This document shows, piece by piece, positions 28,164 through 35,485 of a stretch of 64,000 nucleotides of DNA. Every line of letters starts with the position of its first letter. The first letter of the stretch is position 1. A model generated the notes under the pieces. It did not search any database and was not told the origin of the DNA. It worked only from the letters and a program-made list of their open reading frames with translations. The stretch comes from an uncultured Muribaculaceae bacterium (lineage in GTDB: Bacteria; Bacteroidota; Bacteroidia; Bacteroidales; Muribaculaceae): NCBI GenBank assembly GCA_910578075.1, contig CAJTPK010000016.1:16139-80138 (forward strand), read 5' to 3'. Position numbers and translations under genes: made by a program.

Positions 28164-28171
28164 CAAAGATA
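28164..28171 (-). promoter_or_regulatory. Promoter of the HTH/MNT unit
   Basis: TATCTTTG on the minus strand with TTGG 19 bases upstream; the box ends 17 bases before the HTH start codon. It gives this unit its own promoter inside the polysaccharide locus. Confidence 0.55.
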
Positions 28172-28222
28172 ATAAAACTTTTTCTTTAAACCAATTCCAG
28201 CGAATGATGGTTCATCTGTTGT

Positions 28223-29059
28223 CTAATTGAATATGTCTCGCGGCGCAAACCAGTTCGACAGGGAACGCGCTAATTTAGTTGCAACAAATTCCCCTTTGGG
28301 ATACAATTCTATGTAGCCGGATATAATATCACTTTTTTTTGGTTGATCCTTGATTCCTTTGAGATGTTGTATCTCAGTATGGAGCATTCGGAAATAATCA
28401 TGACCATTATGAAGTTGTTCCCATTCTGCGTCTCTGCGATTGGATTCGAATTCCAGTACAAAATCGGGGTCTATGTGGCGTTGAGTCTCTTTCTGACAAG
28501 AGTTGAGCTTGTCTACACAATCTTTGATACTAAGATTTGAAAACTCATGTGTATTAGCTTTGAATGCAATCTTCTTATCAGTATCCTCGTTCTGCTCATT
28601 GGCCCATCTTACATATGAGTAGTTTCTGATCTTGGAAATAATGTCATCATGAAGTTTAGCGGCATTGTTTGCTGTCACGTTATAACTCAATGCAATGTCG
28701 TTTGTCCGTTGGGCAGATATTACGGTCATTTCCCAATCGTGGCAATCTGACACGAATAAATTCTCGTATTCCGGCTCTATTCCGTCAAGATGGGAAAAGT
28801 CAGCATCATTTATCGCAGCCAACCTTTCTTTAAAATAAGGATTGAGATTCTGTAATACCGTTGTAGTCCATTTATGACCGTTCATTATGCCGAATACTAC
28901 TTTATTGCGTGATAGATAACGTTCATAAAAGTCTCTGTCGTCTGCGCCTTCGATGGCAATGACTATTTTGTCACGGTTCATGGGACTGTTGAGAAGACCT
29001 TTGACATAAGATGTCATTTCCCCCGATAAATCCTGAGATAATCTTCTGACAGAATTCAT
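28223..29059 (-). CDS. DUF4435 (TOPRIM-like) protein, AriB-type
   Basis: 278 residues with the DUF4435/TOPRIM pattern: glutamate strand IVIAIEGADDRDFYERYL, acidic pair NDADFSHLDG, and FVSDCHDWEMTVI. In the PARIS anti-phage system the DUF4435 protein AriB is the toxin released by the AAA15 ATPase AriA when a phage counter-defence protein is sensed, and it cleaves tRNA. The gene start overlaps the ATPase stop in an ATGA arrangement, and the ATPase is of the AAA15 class, so a PARIS-like pair is likely. Whether this copy targets tRNA is unknown. Confidence 0.82.
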   Translation of the reverse strand: MNSVRRLSQDLSGEMTSYVKGLLNSPMNRDKIVIAIEGADDRDFYERYLSRNKVVFGIMNGHKWTTTVLQNLNPYFKERLAAINDADFSHLDGIEPEYENLFVSDCHDWEMTVISAQRTNDIALSYNVTANNAAKLHDDIISKIRNYSYVRWANEQNEDTDKKIAFKANTHEFSNLSIKDCVDKLNSCQKETQRHIDPDFVLEFESNRRDAEWEQLHNGHDYFRMLHTEIQHLKGIKDQPKKSDIISGYIELYPKGEFVATKLARSLSNWFAPRDIFN

Positions 29060-30321
29060 ATCTTCTCTGACTGCTCGTAAAGATCATAACATAGATTCCA
29101 CATCCCTCCGATTATCTGAGGTGAGTGGGTGGCTATCATGACACGAATTTTTCTCTGACGGGCGATATTCGTGATGTCTTTCATGAATTCGTTCTGCCAG
29201 GCTACATGCAAGGATATTTCCGGTTCGTCAATCAAAAGAATATCTCCCTCTTTGAGGTCAAAAATAAAATTATATAGCATTATAATCTCATTCTTTTCAC
29301 CGCTTGAGAGTTTGTCTAAAGGAATCGTTGCTATTGATGATCCTGATGAGAACCTGATACCATCTTTGTATGAAATCGTAATACTTTTATTGCTGAAGCA
29401 TTTGTTCTGAATCATTGATGTGAAAATATCAAGTTCGTTCAGAATGCCATCGTAAGATGAAAGTTTCTTAATAGTTTCAGTTACAAAGCAATTCAAGATA
29501 TGTGATTTGTCTTTCCTATATTCCGGAATTTTGTATGATGAATTGAGGTCATATCTTTTCAGATGCTCTATTTTCTCCTTGAGTGTTATGACAGCGGCAC
29601 TGTAGTCCTGCTCGCTTATGCATTCATCTGACTTCATAAGCACCTCAATGAAATTGGAGTCGATATCCTGAGATTTTACCAGATAATTGAAATAGGCTTC
29701 GCTGAGTTTTCCTTTTAAGGACTCAGAAATGTCTTTAACCGCTTCGGTATGCTCTTCTTCAGATATATTGAATAATCTCTGCGATTTAATAAATTTGGTA
29801 TCCGTCTTTCCGGATTGCAGCAGGGTGAACAAACCGAGAGCTTTCTGGGACTTGATGATTTCCGTTACAATGTTTATACGTTTTTCAAGTTCACTTGGAG
29901 TCTCATTCTCTTCATCCTGATTATTGTATCTAAACCAGAAATGCCTTTTATTTGATGTGTTTATTCTATCCTGGTCAATCTTGAAAGATCCGAGTCTATT
30001 ATTATCTGCGCCAATGAAGATGAATTCCACTTGCTTCTGCGGGACAGTCACCTCATCCTGATTGCCGGAATTTTTTTTGTTATCTTCATTGATTGACAAT
30101 ATATGAACTTTGAATTCTTCAAAATCAGCAATAATCTCGGAAAAGGGGATTTCGTGAAAATACAAAAGGTCATTGTTGGAAAGAGCCTCGATTATCGTGA
30201 ATATTGTGGTCTTTCCGTAGCCGTTGGGTCCTGTTATTATCATTGTTTCCCCCTCCCTTGGGACAGAGAGGAAGTAATCATAGCAATTAAACAGACCTTT
30301 GATGTCAAGCGACCTAAGCAT
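29056..30321 (-). CDS. AAA15-type ABC ATPase, AriA/PtuA-like
   Basis: 421 residues. Walker A at 31-39 (GPNGYGKTT), a helical insertion in the middle, ABC signature LSSGEKNEI, Walker B LLIDEPEISLHVAW and switch histidine IATHSPQII. This is the OLD/AAA15 class of soluble ABC ATPases used as the sensor/scaffold in Septu (PtuA), PARIS (AriA) and retron defence systems. It is sandwiched between an HNH nuclease gene (3-base gap) and a DUF4435 gene (4-base overlap), a three-gene translationally coupled operon. Confidence 0.9.
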   Translation of the reverse strand: MLRSLDIKGLFNCYDYFLSVPREGETMIITGPNGYGKTTIFTIIEALSNNDLLYFHEIPFSEIIADFEEFKVHILSINEDNKKNSGNQDEVTVPQKQVEFIFIGADNNRLGSFKIDQDRINTSNKRHFWFRYNNQDEENETPSELEKRINIVTEIIKSQKALGLFTLLQSGKTDTKFIKSQRLFNISEEEHTEAVKDISESLKGKLSEAYFNYLVKSQDIDSNFIEVLMKSDECISEQDYSAAVITLKEKIEHLKRYDLNSSYKIPEYRKDKSHILNCFVTETIKKLSSYDGILNELDIFTSMIQNKCFSNKSITISYKDGIRFSSGSSIATIPLDKLSSGEKNEIIMLYNFIFDLKEGDILLIDEPEISLHVAWQNEFMKDITNIARQRKIRVMIATHSPQIIGGMWNLCYDLYEQSEKI

Positions 30322-30324
30322 TTC

Positions 30325-30702
30325 CTATAGAGTAAAATTGTATATTTCTTTTAGTTCGGCTAATTTTTTTGCGTTTATCCTACGCTCTCTTTCATCAGCC
30401 ACATTCTCAAATCCTTCGAAGCGCATGACACTTTTGTAAAGAGGAAAGCTGGAGCCTTTTGATTCGGCATTTTGCCATTGCATTAATCTTAGATTTACAT
30501 CGCTGTCATCTCCACCGAGCTCAACCGGATAAATATGGTCAATTACCCATCCGAAATTGGAATTCAAAACTCCATATTTGCTGCGCATGACTACAGCTCC
30601 GCATGCATCCTTGCGGAACATCTTGGAATCGAGACCCTCTATTGTTGATGCTTTTTCCCAAATCCGGTCTATTTCATCCTCAGAAAATGCGCTTTTATTC
30701 AT
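30325..30702 (-). CDS. HNH endonuclease
   Basis: 125 residues with an HNH core: WVIDHIYPVELGGDDSDVNL supplies the Asp-His and first Asn, followed by RLMQWQNAESKG with the second Asn and Lys. No zinc-binding cysteine pairs are present. It starts the operon HNH - AAA15 ATPase - DUF4435. In Septu an HNH nuclease (PtuB) works with an AAA15 ATPase (PtuA), so this gene may be an extra effector. It may alternatively be an unrelated nuclease acting on invading DNA. Confidence 0.82.
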   Translation of the reverse strand: MNKSAFSEDEIDRIWEKASTIEGLDSKMFRKDACGAVVMRSKYGVLNSNFGWVIDHIYPVELGGDDSDVNLRLMQWQNAESKGSSFPLYKSVMRFEGFENVADERERRINAKKLAELKEIYNFTL

Positions 30703-30727
30703 TTGTGCAGTAATTACTGTTTAATGA

Positions 30728-30735
30728 CAAAATTA
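30728..30735 (-). promoter_or_regulatory. -7 box for the HNH-AAA15-DUF4435 operon
   Basis: TAATTTTG on the minus strand, 25 bases before the HNH start codon; matches TAnnTTTG. No convincing -33 element was identified. Confidence 0.4.
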
Positions 30736-30792
30736 ATTAAAAATATGGAATCCTGCAAATTTTATTGCTGCCGTCGGGTTGCTATCGGTAGT

Positions 30793-31209
30793 TCAGACGA
30801 TGGTGGGTATGGCGCCGGAGTCGAGGCGGGCGGCGAGGAGGGTGAATCGGTTGGGAGAGGGAGTGGAGGAGAGGCGGAGGCGTGGAGAGAAATATTTTTT
30901 ATCGGCAGGTCGCCCGAAGGCTATGCGGTGGTTGATGTCATACCATGTCAATATCCTATCGGACTGGTTTTGCCGGGGATTATGCAGTAGTTTCTCAACT
31001 TAAAGCACCCAACGTTCAGCATAGCTTCTGATGTGGGTGAGGGTCTTATTGCGAGACGGCACGGTGGAGAATCCCCCGCAGTTGCGGAACGCACTTGCAA
31101 GCAGATGCCCATATCCCTCGATTTCCTCGGGATTGCAGAAATCTACCTCGTCTACCGCGGGTAGTGTCAGAGTTTGCGGAGCAGCCGCTGGTCTTTGGGT
31201 ATATGCCAT
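30793..31209 (-). pseudogene. Unknown reading frame interrupted by one in-frame TAA
   Basis: From ATG 31209 a 69-codon frame (MAYTQRPAAAPQTLTLPAVD onward, including NPEEIEGYGHLLASAF and ending ERWVL) stops at TAA 31000-31002. The same frame then stays open for another 69 codons (LTWYDINHRIAFGRPADKKY, then SPRLRLSSTPSPNRFTLLAA) to TGA at 30793-30795. The first part overlaps the end of the antiterminator gene by 43 bases. Codon choice looks coding-like in both parts, and the second is much more GC-rich than its neighbours. No family recognised. Either a gene broken by a nonsense mutation, a 69-residue protein followed by a remnant, or chance. Confidence 0.35.
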
Positions 31210-32579
31210 TCGAATCCGGTATCGTCTATGAAACGTATCTGGTATATGATGTCTCCAGTCGTGTCTTTGGGAGATTTCTCCACTATTGCCTCTGTTCCGC
31301 TGTAGTCGCCCCCGATTATTATGACACGGTCATCGGGTTTTAACTCCACTGTGCCCAATGGATATAGCTTGGAGTCGGATGTGAACTGCCCGATAACCTG
31401 CTGGAAGGTTTCCATTGCATTGCGGGAGATGACTGCATACGGACAGTCGCGACGCGAACGGTCGCGCATACACCATGCGATGTCACCCACATGATGCATG
31501 ATAGGAGCGATGTCGGTTGATCTGGTTTTTATAAAGACAATGCCCGGAATCAGCGGCTTGTCTTTGTATACCATCTTGCGTCCGATTTTATGCGCTATCT
31601 CCTCACATGGATAGAAGGTGTCGGGTGTGGGCAATGTTTCTCTGAATATGTCGAATCGGTTTTTCAACGTGGAGAATTTAACACCTTGCCGTAGTCTCAT
31701 CACATGCCAACGTTTTGGGTTCTCAACCAAAACAGTTCTGATGTTGCCGAATATATCTTTCTGCTCATATCCGTTAGTATCCGTGCCTGAGACAATCTGA
31801 AGTAAAGGGTGATTCCGATTGAAGACGGATGCTATAGTTGATGCGCGGTAGCCGCATCTAAGAGCGGTGCCTATCCACAGGTTTGTCAGGCTGTCAGATA
31901 CATTGCCGGAAATGGGTATCCCTCTATAGCGTAGCAGCGATAGAATCTTCTTTTCAGCCTTATGTCTTATCTGCGATGGTGTGGTGGCTGACTGTCCAAG
32001 CGGAAAAATATAACTTTTCCGGGAAGAGACATGTCTTTCAGCAAATTCTCTGCATTCCGGCGGAAGCGTATCGAGGTCTTTCTTTTTGAGATAAAGCGTA
32101 TCTTCCAGGCTTATATCAGGATAAATTAGAGAGAGTATGGCAATGTCAGTATAAATAGCTATCTCTCCATTCTGCTTATCTGAGGTTCTGACCATAGTCA
32201 ATAGCCTTGAGAGGTCCGAATCCGAGACCGGTATGAACGATTCTGTTGCTTTGAAAACTCTTACCTTTTCCTTTAGAGAGCGAAATGAATAATCCGGGAA
32301 AAGAGTTTTCTCAATAGCTGCGCCAAGTATACTGCAAAGATTATCAAGATAATATGATGCAGTCTTAATGGAGATGCCGGTTGCAATCATGTCAACAAAC
32401 CAATCACCGAGAATTCGATCCGTTTCACCGAATATATTTGCGGCATCCTCACCTGCAAAGGTTAGGAAAGAGCGCACAGCTTTGGTATATGCGGAGCATG
32501 TGGCAGAAGAAAGAGAAGTGGGAAATTGTCGGAGAAAATCCGAAAGGTCTGAGAAATTATAAGGCAGATTGTCAGCCAT
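31167..32579 (-). CDS. Fusion of a catalytically dead tyrosine-recombinase-like domain with a NusG/UpxY-type antiterminator
   Basis: 470 residues from ATG 32579. Residues ~10-105 resemble the SAM-like core-binding domain of phage integrases (SATCSAYTKAVRSFLTFAGE). Residues ~110-265 resemble the catalytic fold but lack the arginine, the HxxR box and the tyrosine. Residues ~288-400 are a NusG N-terminal domain of the UpxY type (KRWHVMRLRQGVKFSTLKNR, KPLIPGIVFIKTR), and ~413-440 a KOW-like segment (LKPDDRVIIIGGDYSGTEAI). UpxY proteins allow RNA polymerase to read through capsule operons in Bacteroides, and the gene stands at the promoter end of the polysaccharide locus. The recombinase part may only bind DNA, perhaps the adjacent dyads. 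A TTG at 32594 is an alternative start. Confidence 0.82.
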   Translation of the reverse strand: MADNLPYNFSDLSDFLRQFPTSLSSATCSAYTKAVRSFLTFAGEDAANIFGETDRILGDWFVDMIATGISIKTASYYLDNLCSILGAAIEKTLFPDYSFRSLKEKVRVFKATESFIPVSDSDLSRLLTMVRTSDKQNGEIAIYTDIAILSLIYPDISLEDTLYLKKKDLDTLPPECREFAERHVSSRKSYIFPLGQSATTPSQIRHKAEKKILSLLRYRGIPISGNVSDSLTNLWIGTALRCGYRASTIASVFNRNHPLLQIVSGTDTNGYEQKDIFGNIRTVLVENPKRWHVMRLRQGVKFSTLKNRFDIFRETLPTPDTFYPCEEIAHKIGRKMVYKDKPLIPGIVFIKTRSTDIAPIMHHVGDIAWCMRDRSRRDCPYAVISRNAMETFQQVIGQFTSDSKLYPLGTVELKPDDRVIIIGGDYSGTEAIVEKSPKDTTGDIIYQIRFIDDTGFEWHIPKDQRLLRKL

Positions 32580-32724
32580 TTGGTACGCAGGCAATTTCTA
32601 ACATTTCTAAAAGTAAAGACAATTCTCATCGTCCCTCCGTTGGCAGGGTAAGGTCTCTGATCCAACGATGGTGAACAACAGATATGTCTTGCAAGTTCAG
32701 CACTCCTTAAGTAACTGTAAAATC

Positions 32725-32749
32725 AAGTATCTCTTCGCAAGAGATACTT
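32725..32749. repeat. 25-bp dyad, copy 1, at the start of the locus transcript
   Basis: AAGTATCTCTT and AAGAGATACTT form a perfect 11-bp dyad around CGC. It begins about 3 bases downstream of the transcription start predicted from the TAATTTTG box, so it would be a 5' RNA hairpin. An inverted copy with spacer GCG lies at 33563-33587. Confidence 0.9.
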
Positions 32750-32758
32750 ATTCGGCTG

Positions 32759-32790
32759 CAAAATTAACAATTCTCTGTGAAATACACAAA
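32759..32790 (-). promoter_or_regulatory. Predicted promoter of the polysaccharide/defence locus
   Basis: Minus strand TTTG (32787-32790), a 20-base spacer, then TAATTTTG (32759-32766): a full Bacteroidetes -33/-7 promoter. It gives a leader of ~170 nt before the antiterminator start at 32579, consistent with leader-dependent antitermination. It lies immediately inside dyad copy 1. Confidence 0.65.
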
Positions 32791-32854
32791 TGCATCTCCT
32801 TGCATTTTTTACTACACTTTAATCACAAATGTTTATAACGTTATAACTCAAACG

Positions 32855-33457
32855 ACCATTATAACCATTGAAACCATTAAAAAGCTCCGCTTTTCTTAAG
32901 ACACGAATTTATGTAGACCACAGTCCCACAGAACCATAGCATAGAGGCAATATTATAATTTTTGTGTCCGGTAAAAATTTTAATCACGCAGAGGCGCGGA
33001 GGCGCAAAGTGTTTATGCCGCTCAATTCGGCGCAGATGTCGTTCCACTCCTGCGGAGACACAAAGTCTGATGCAATAATTTCGCAGCGAAATCCCGAAGG
33101 GATGGAAAAATTATAACACCACATCGAGCGGGGCAAGGAACGCAGCCCTGCGAAGGTGTGGTGTAACCCAAGGCGCGTCAAACGGCTTCGAAGAAGTCGA
33201 CCAATTATATTGTGCATCCGTTGTTTAATCGACTTCTTCGAAGCCGTGGCCTGTCTCGGCATATAACACCACACCATCGATGGATTTCGTTCCTCATCCA
33301 TCTCGATGTGGTGTTATAATTGTTCCATCCCTTCGGGATTTCGTATCTAAAACAGTGTGGCTCTATTGTCGCATATCTGCTATGGTCCTTTGGGACTCTG
33401 GTCTACACCTTTAGCCTCAAACAAAAAAGCGGAGCTTTTGAATGGTTATAATGGTTT
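32855..33457. repeat. Nested imperfect palindrome of about 600 bp
   Basis: Successive inverted pairs from outside in: AACCATT-type arms 32855-32870 / 33441-33457; AAAGCTCCGCTTTT 32880-32894 / 33425-33439; 32913-32940 / 33379-33406; 33087-33128 / 33302-33343 (42 bp, about one mismatch, containing ATCCCGAAGGGAT); and 33182-33200 / 33229-33247 (19 bp perfect, GGCTTCGAAGAAGTCGA). It occupies most of the 1 kb between the antiterminator and the phosphoesterase. Frames inside it are by-products of the repeat. It could be several REP-like elements inserted in mirror order, or one large mobile palindromic element. Confidence 0.85.
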
Positions 33458-33562
33458 ACAAAATTTGGTTTAAAATACTGATATAGATATGGTTATTATT
33501 GGTTATAATGGTTTGATTAAAAGTGTATTATTATTGATTGATGATGATTGGGAATGGTTTGA

Positions 33563-33587
33563 TAGTATCTCTTGCGAAGAGATACTA
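33563..33587. repeat. 25-bp dyad, copy 2, inverted relative to copy 1
   Basis: TAGTATCTCTT and AAGAGATACTA around GCG: the same 23-bp core as copy 1 in reverse orientation (spacer GCG instead of CGC). It is 34 bases downstream of the phosphoesterase gene stop, so it may also act as a transcript 3' hairpin. Confidence 0.88.
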
Positions 33588-33620
33588 ACGGGATCTGACA
33601 GCAAATGAGGATGTTGAGGG

Positions 33621-35420
33621 CTATGGTTTGAATGGGCTTGCCGGTGTGATGCGGAAGATGGTGCCTTCGATCAAGGAGACGTATAGGTCGCGGGTGTGAG
33701 GGTCGCTTTCTATGCCGTTTATCTCGCTTGCGCCCAGTGTCGCGCTCCAGATAACAGATTTTGTCTGAGAGTCTATCGCGGTGACTATGCCGCGACGTGA
33801 GCCTACATAAATAATCCCTTCCTTCTCTATTATCGGACATGGTGCATGATCATAACCTATTCCCATGTCGACTGTCCATAATTCATAGAATTCCGGTGAT
33901 GTGGCGTCTACAGCCACAAGTTCTCCATCCATTGTCTTGGCATATACTCGAGTGCCATCCGCGCTGTGTCCGAGGCTTTCACGGTAGCGATGGCTGTTGT
34001 CGCGCCATATGGTTTTGCCATTTTGGCGGTCGATGGCTGTCATGTATCTGTCAGGTGCGACGATGATCACCTTATCGGCCGCTATCACCGGCACTACATT
34101 GCCCGGACTGTACATATTCGCTGTCCTGCCATTGTTCCATATCCATTTGAGTTTACCGGAAGAGCGGTCAAGGCAGCGGAGGTTTGTATCCCATGCTCCG
34201 AAAATGATATCATTACCGTTCGCAGCAGGCTCGCCCTGACAATAATTTGCGATGGAATCATATTGCCATTTCAGATTGCCAGTATTGGCATCTCTCACTT
34301 CAAAGCGTTTGTAACCACCTTGTAAATAAAGATCGCTGTCGCTCAGACCATCGGCAACATACGGACCCTCCTTTGATTTAATATCCTTGATCAACTTTCC
34401 GTCATGGCAGTTTGCCAGCAATATGCCGGAAGAGTAGGGGATAGCCACCAGACCGCGCTTAAGTAGTGTCATTCTTGAAAACACAGCGGTATTGTTCGGT
34501 GTCGGTATATCCCACTTTATCTTACCGCTGGTTTTGTCAAGGCATTTCGCTCTACCTAATGATGTTCCGAAATATATGTTATCTTTGTCTATAGCCAGCC
34601 GGGTAAATACAGATGCGCTGTCGCCCCATATCTTGGTTATGCTTCGCGCCGCGGCTCCTCCACGGTTAGCGAGCGCGAAGATTCGTTTCCGTTCCTTTCC
34701 GAGTTGTTTGTCGTATATGATTGTCCAGTCAGGTGTCACTTCCACTACAGCATAACCATGGTTTCCTTTCCCTGCGTTGAGGCATCGTGTCATTGCCGCC
34801 TCCATGTCATCAACATCATATCGCAGCCATCGGTGGTAATGGCCGTTGATATGTGCAATAACGGGGAATGATGACAGTGTGGAAGCGTATTCACGATAGT
34901 TATCAAGATCATTTTCGCGAATTGGATAATGATTGAAAGATAGCACACGCATTCCCGGAGTGCATTGCTCCGAGAGCATCTTTCTAAGCCAGTGAAGATC
35001 TTCCTGTTTTATATGTCCATCGCCCATCTTCATATACGGTCCGCAATTGATACCCACAATTATCAGAGAATCATAACGCGCTATAAACCTGTCCGCACCG
35101 AAGATGTCTGTGAAAGTTTTTGTTGCGCTCTGGCTCCAGTTGTTTTCATGATTTCCGGGAAGCACATGCAGAGGCCATTTGATTCCCCTCAGGATATCAG
35201 CCACATTCTCAAGCTCGTTGTCTGCACCTTCGTTAGTGAGGTCACCATTCACAATCACAGCATCATATGGGGATGTATTGATCTCCTTGACCGCTACACG
35301 AAGCAGGGAGTCGTTGGTATTTCCTGGTGTTACGTGTATATCGCTCAATACGGCGAAGCGTTGGGAGGCAGCCGGGAATACGGCTGTGAATATGATGATA
35401 AGGTTAATTAGGAATTTCAT
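33621..35420 (-). CDS. Secreted calcineurin-like phosphoesterase fused to a PQQ-type beta-propeller
   Basis: 599 residues. A signal peptide (MKFLINLIIIFTAVFPAASQ) is followed by a metallophosphoesterase domain with all metal-binding motifs: DIHVTPGN, NGDLTNEG, LPGNHENN and HINGHYHRW. From about residue 250 there is a beta-propeller with repeated blades (CLDKTSGKIKWDI, VRDANTGNLKWQYD, CLDRSSGKLKWIW, AIDRQNGKTIWRD, AIDSQTKSVIWSA). The N-terminal part would hydrolyse phosphoesters in the periplasm; the propeller probably binds a ligand or protein. Substrate unknown. It is divergent from the nitroreductase gene. Confidence 0.85.
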   Translation of the reverse strand: MKFLINLIIIFTAVFPAASQRFAVLSDIHVTPGNTNDSLLRVAVKEINTSPYDAVIVNGDLTNEGADNELENVADILRGIKWPLHVLPGNHENNWSQSATKTFTDIFGADRFIARYDSLIIVGINCGPYMKMGDGHIKQEDLHWLRKMLSEQCTPGMRVLSFNHYPIRENDLDNYREYASTLSSFPVIAHINGHYHRWLRYDVDDMEAAMTRCLNAGKGNHGYAVVEVTPDWTIIYDKQLGKERKRIFALANRGGAAARSITKIWGDSASVFTRLAIDKDNIYFGTSLGRAKCLDKTSGKIKWDIPTPNNTAVFSRMTLLKRGLVAIPYSSGILLANCHDGKLIKDIKSKEGPYVADGLSDSDLYLQGGYKRFEVRDANTGNLKWQYDSIANYCQGEPAANGNDIIFGAWDTNLRCLDRSSGKLKWIWNNGRTANMYSPGNVVPVIAADKVIIVAPDRYMTAIDRQNGKTIWRDNSHRYRESLGHSADGTRVYAKTMDGELVAVDATSPEFYELWTVDMGIGYDHAPCPIIEKEGIIYVGSRRGIVTAIDSQTKSVIWSATLGASEINGIESDPHTRDLYVSLIEGTIFRITPASPFKP

Positions 35421-35443
35421 GCTGCAAAATTAATAAAAATGAT

Positions 35444-35451
35444 TACTTTTG
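35444..35451 (+). promoter_or_regulatory. -7 promoter box for the nitroreductase gene
   Basis: TACTTTTG, matching TAnnTTTG, 34 bases before the start codon, in the 65-base divergent intergenic region. Confidence 0.5.
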
Positions 35452-35485
35452 CAGCTACAACTCATATACTTTAATAAGATTCCTT

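Noticed and set aside
30703..30990. A Gly/Glu-rich plus-strand frame of 95 residues.
   Set aside because: Low-complexity translation of a purine-rich strand; the opposite strand has the better, though interrupted, frame.
32984..33301. A 105-residue minus-strand frame in the intergenic region.
   Set aside because: It lies inside the nested palindrome and its sequence is made of the repeat arms; no start signal, no family resemblance.
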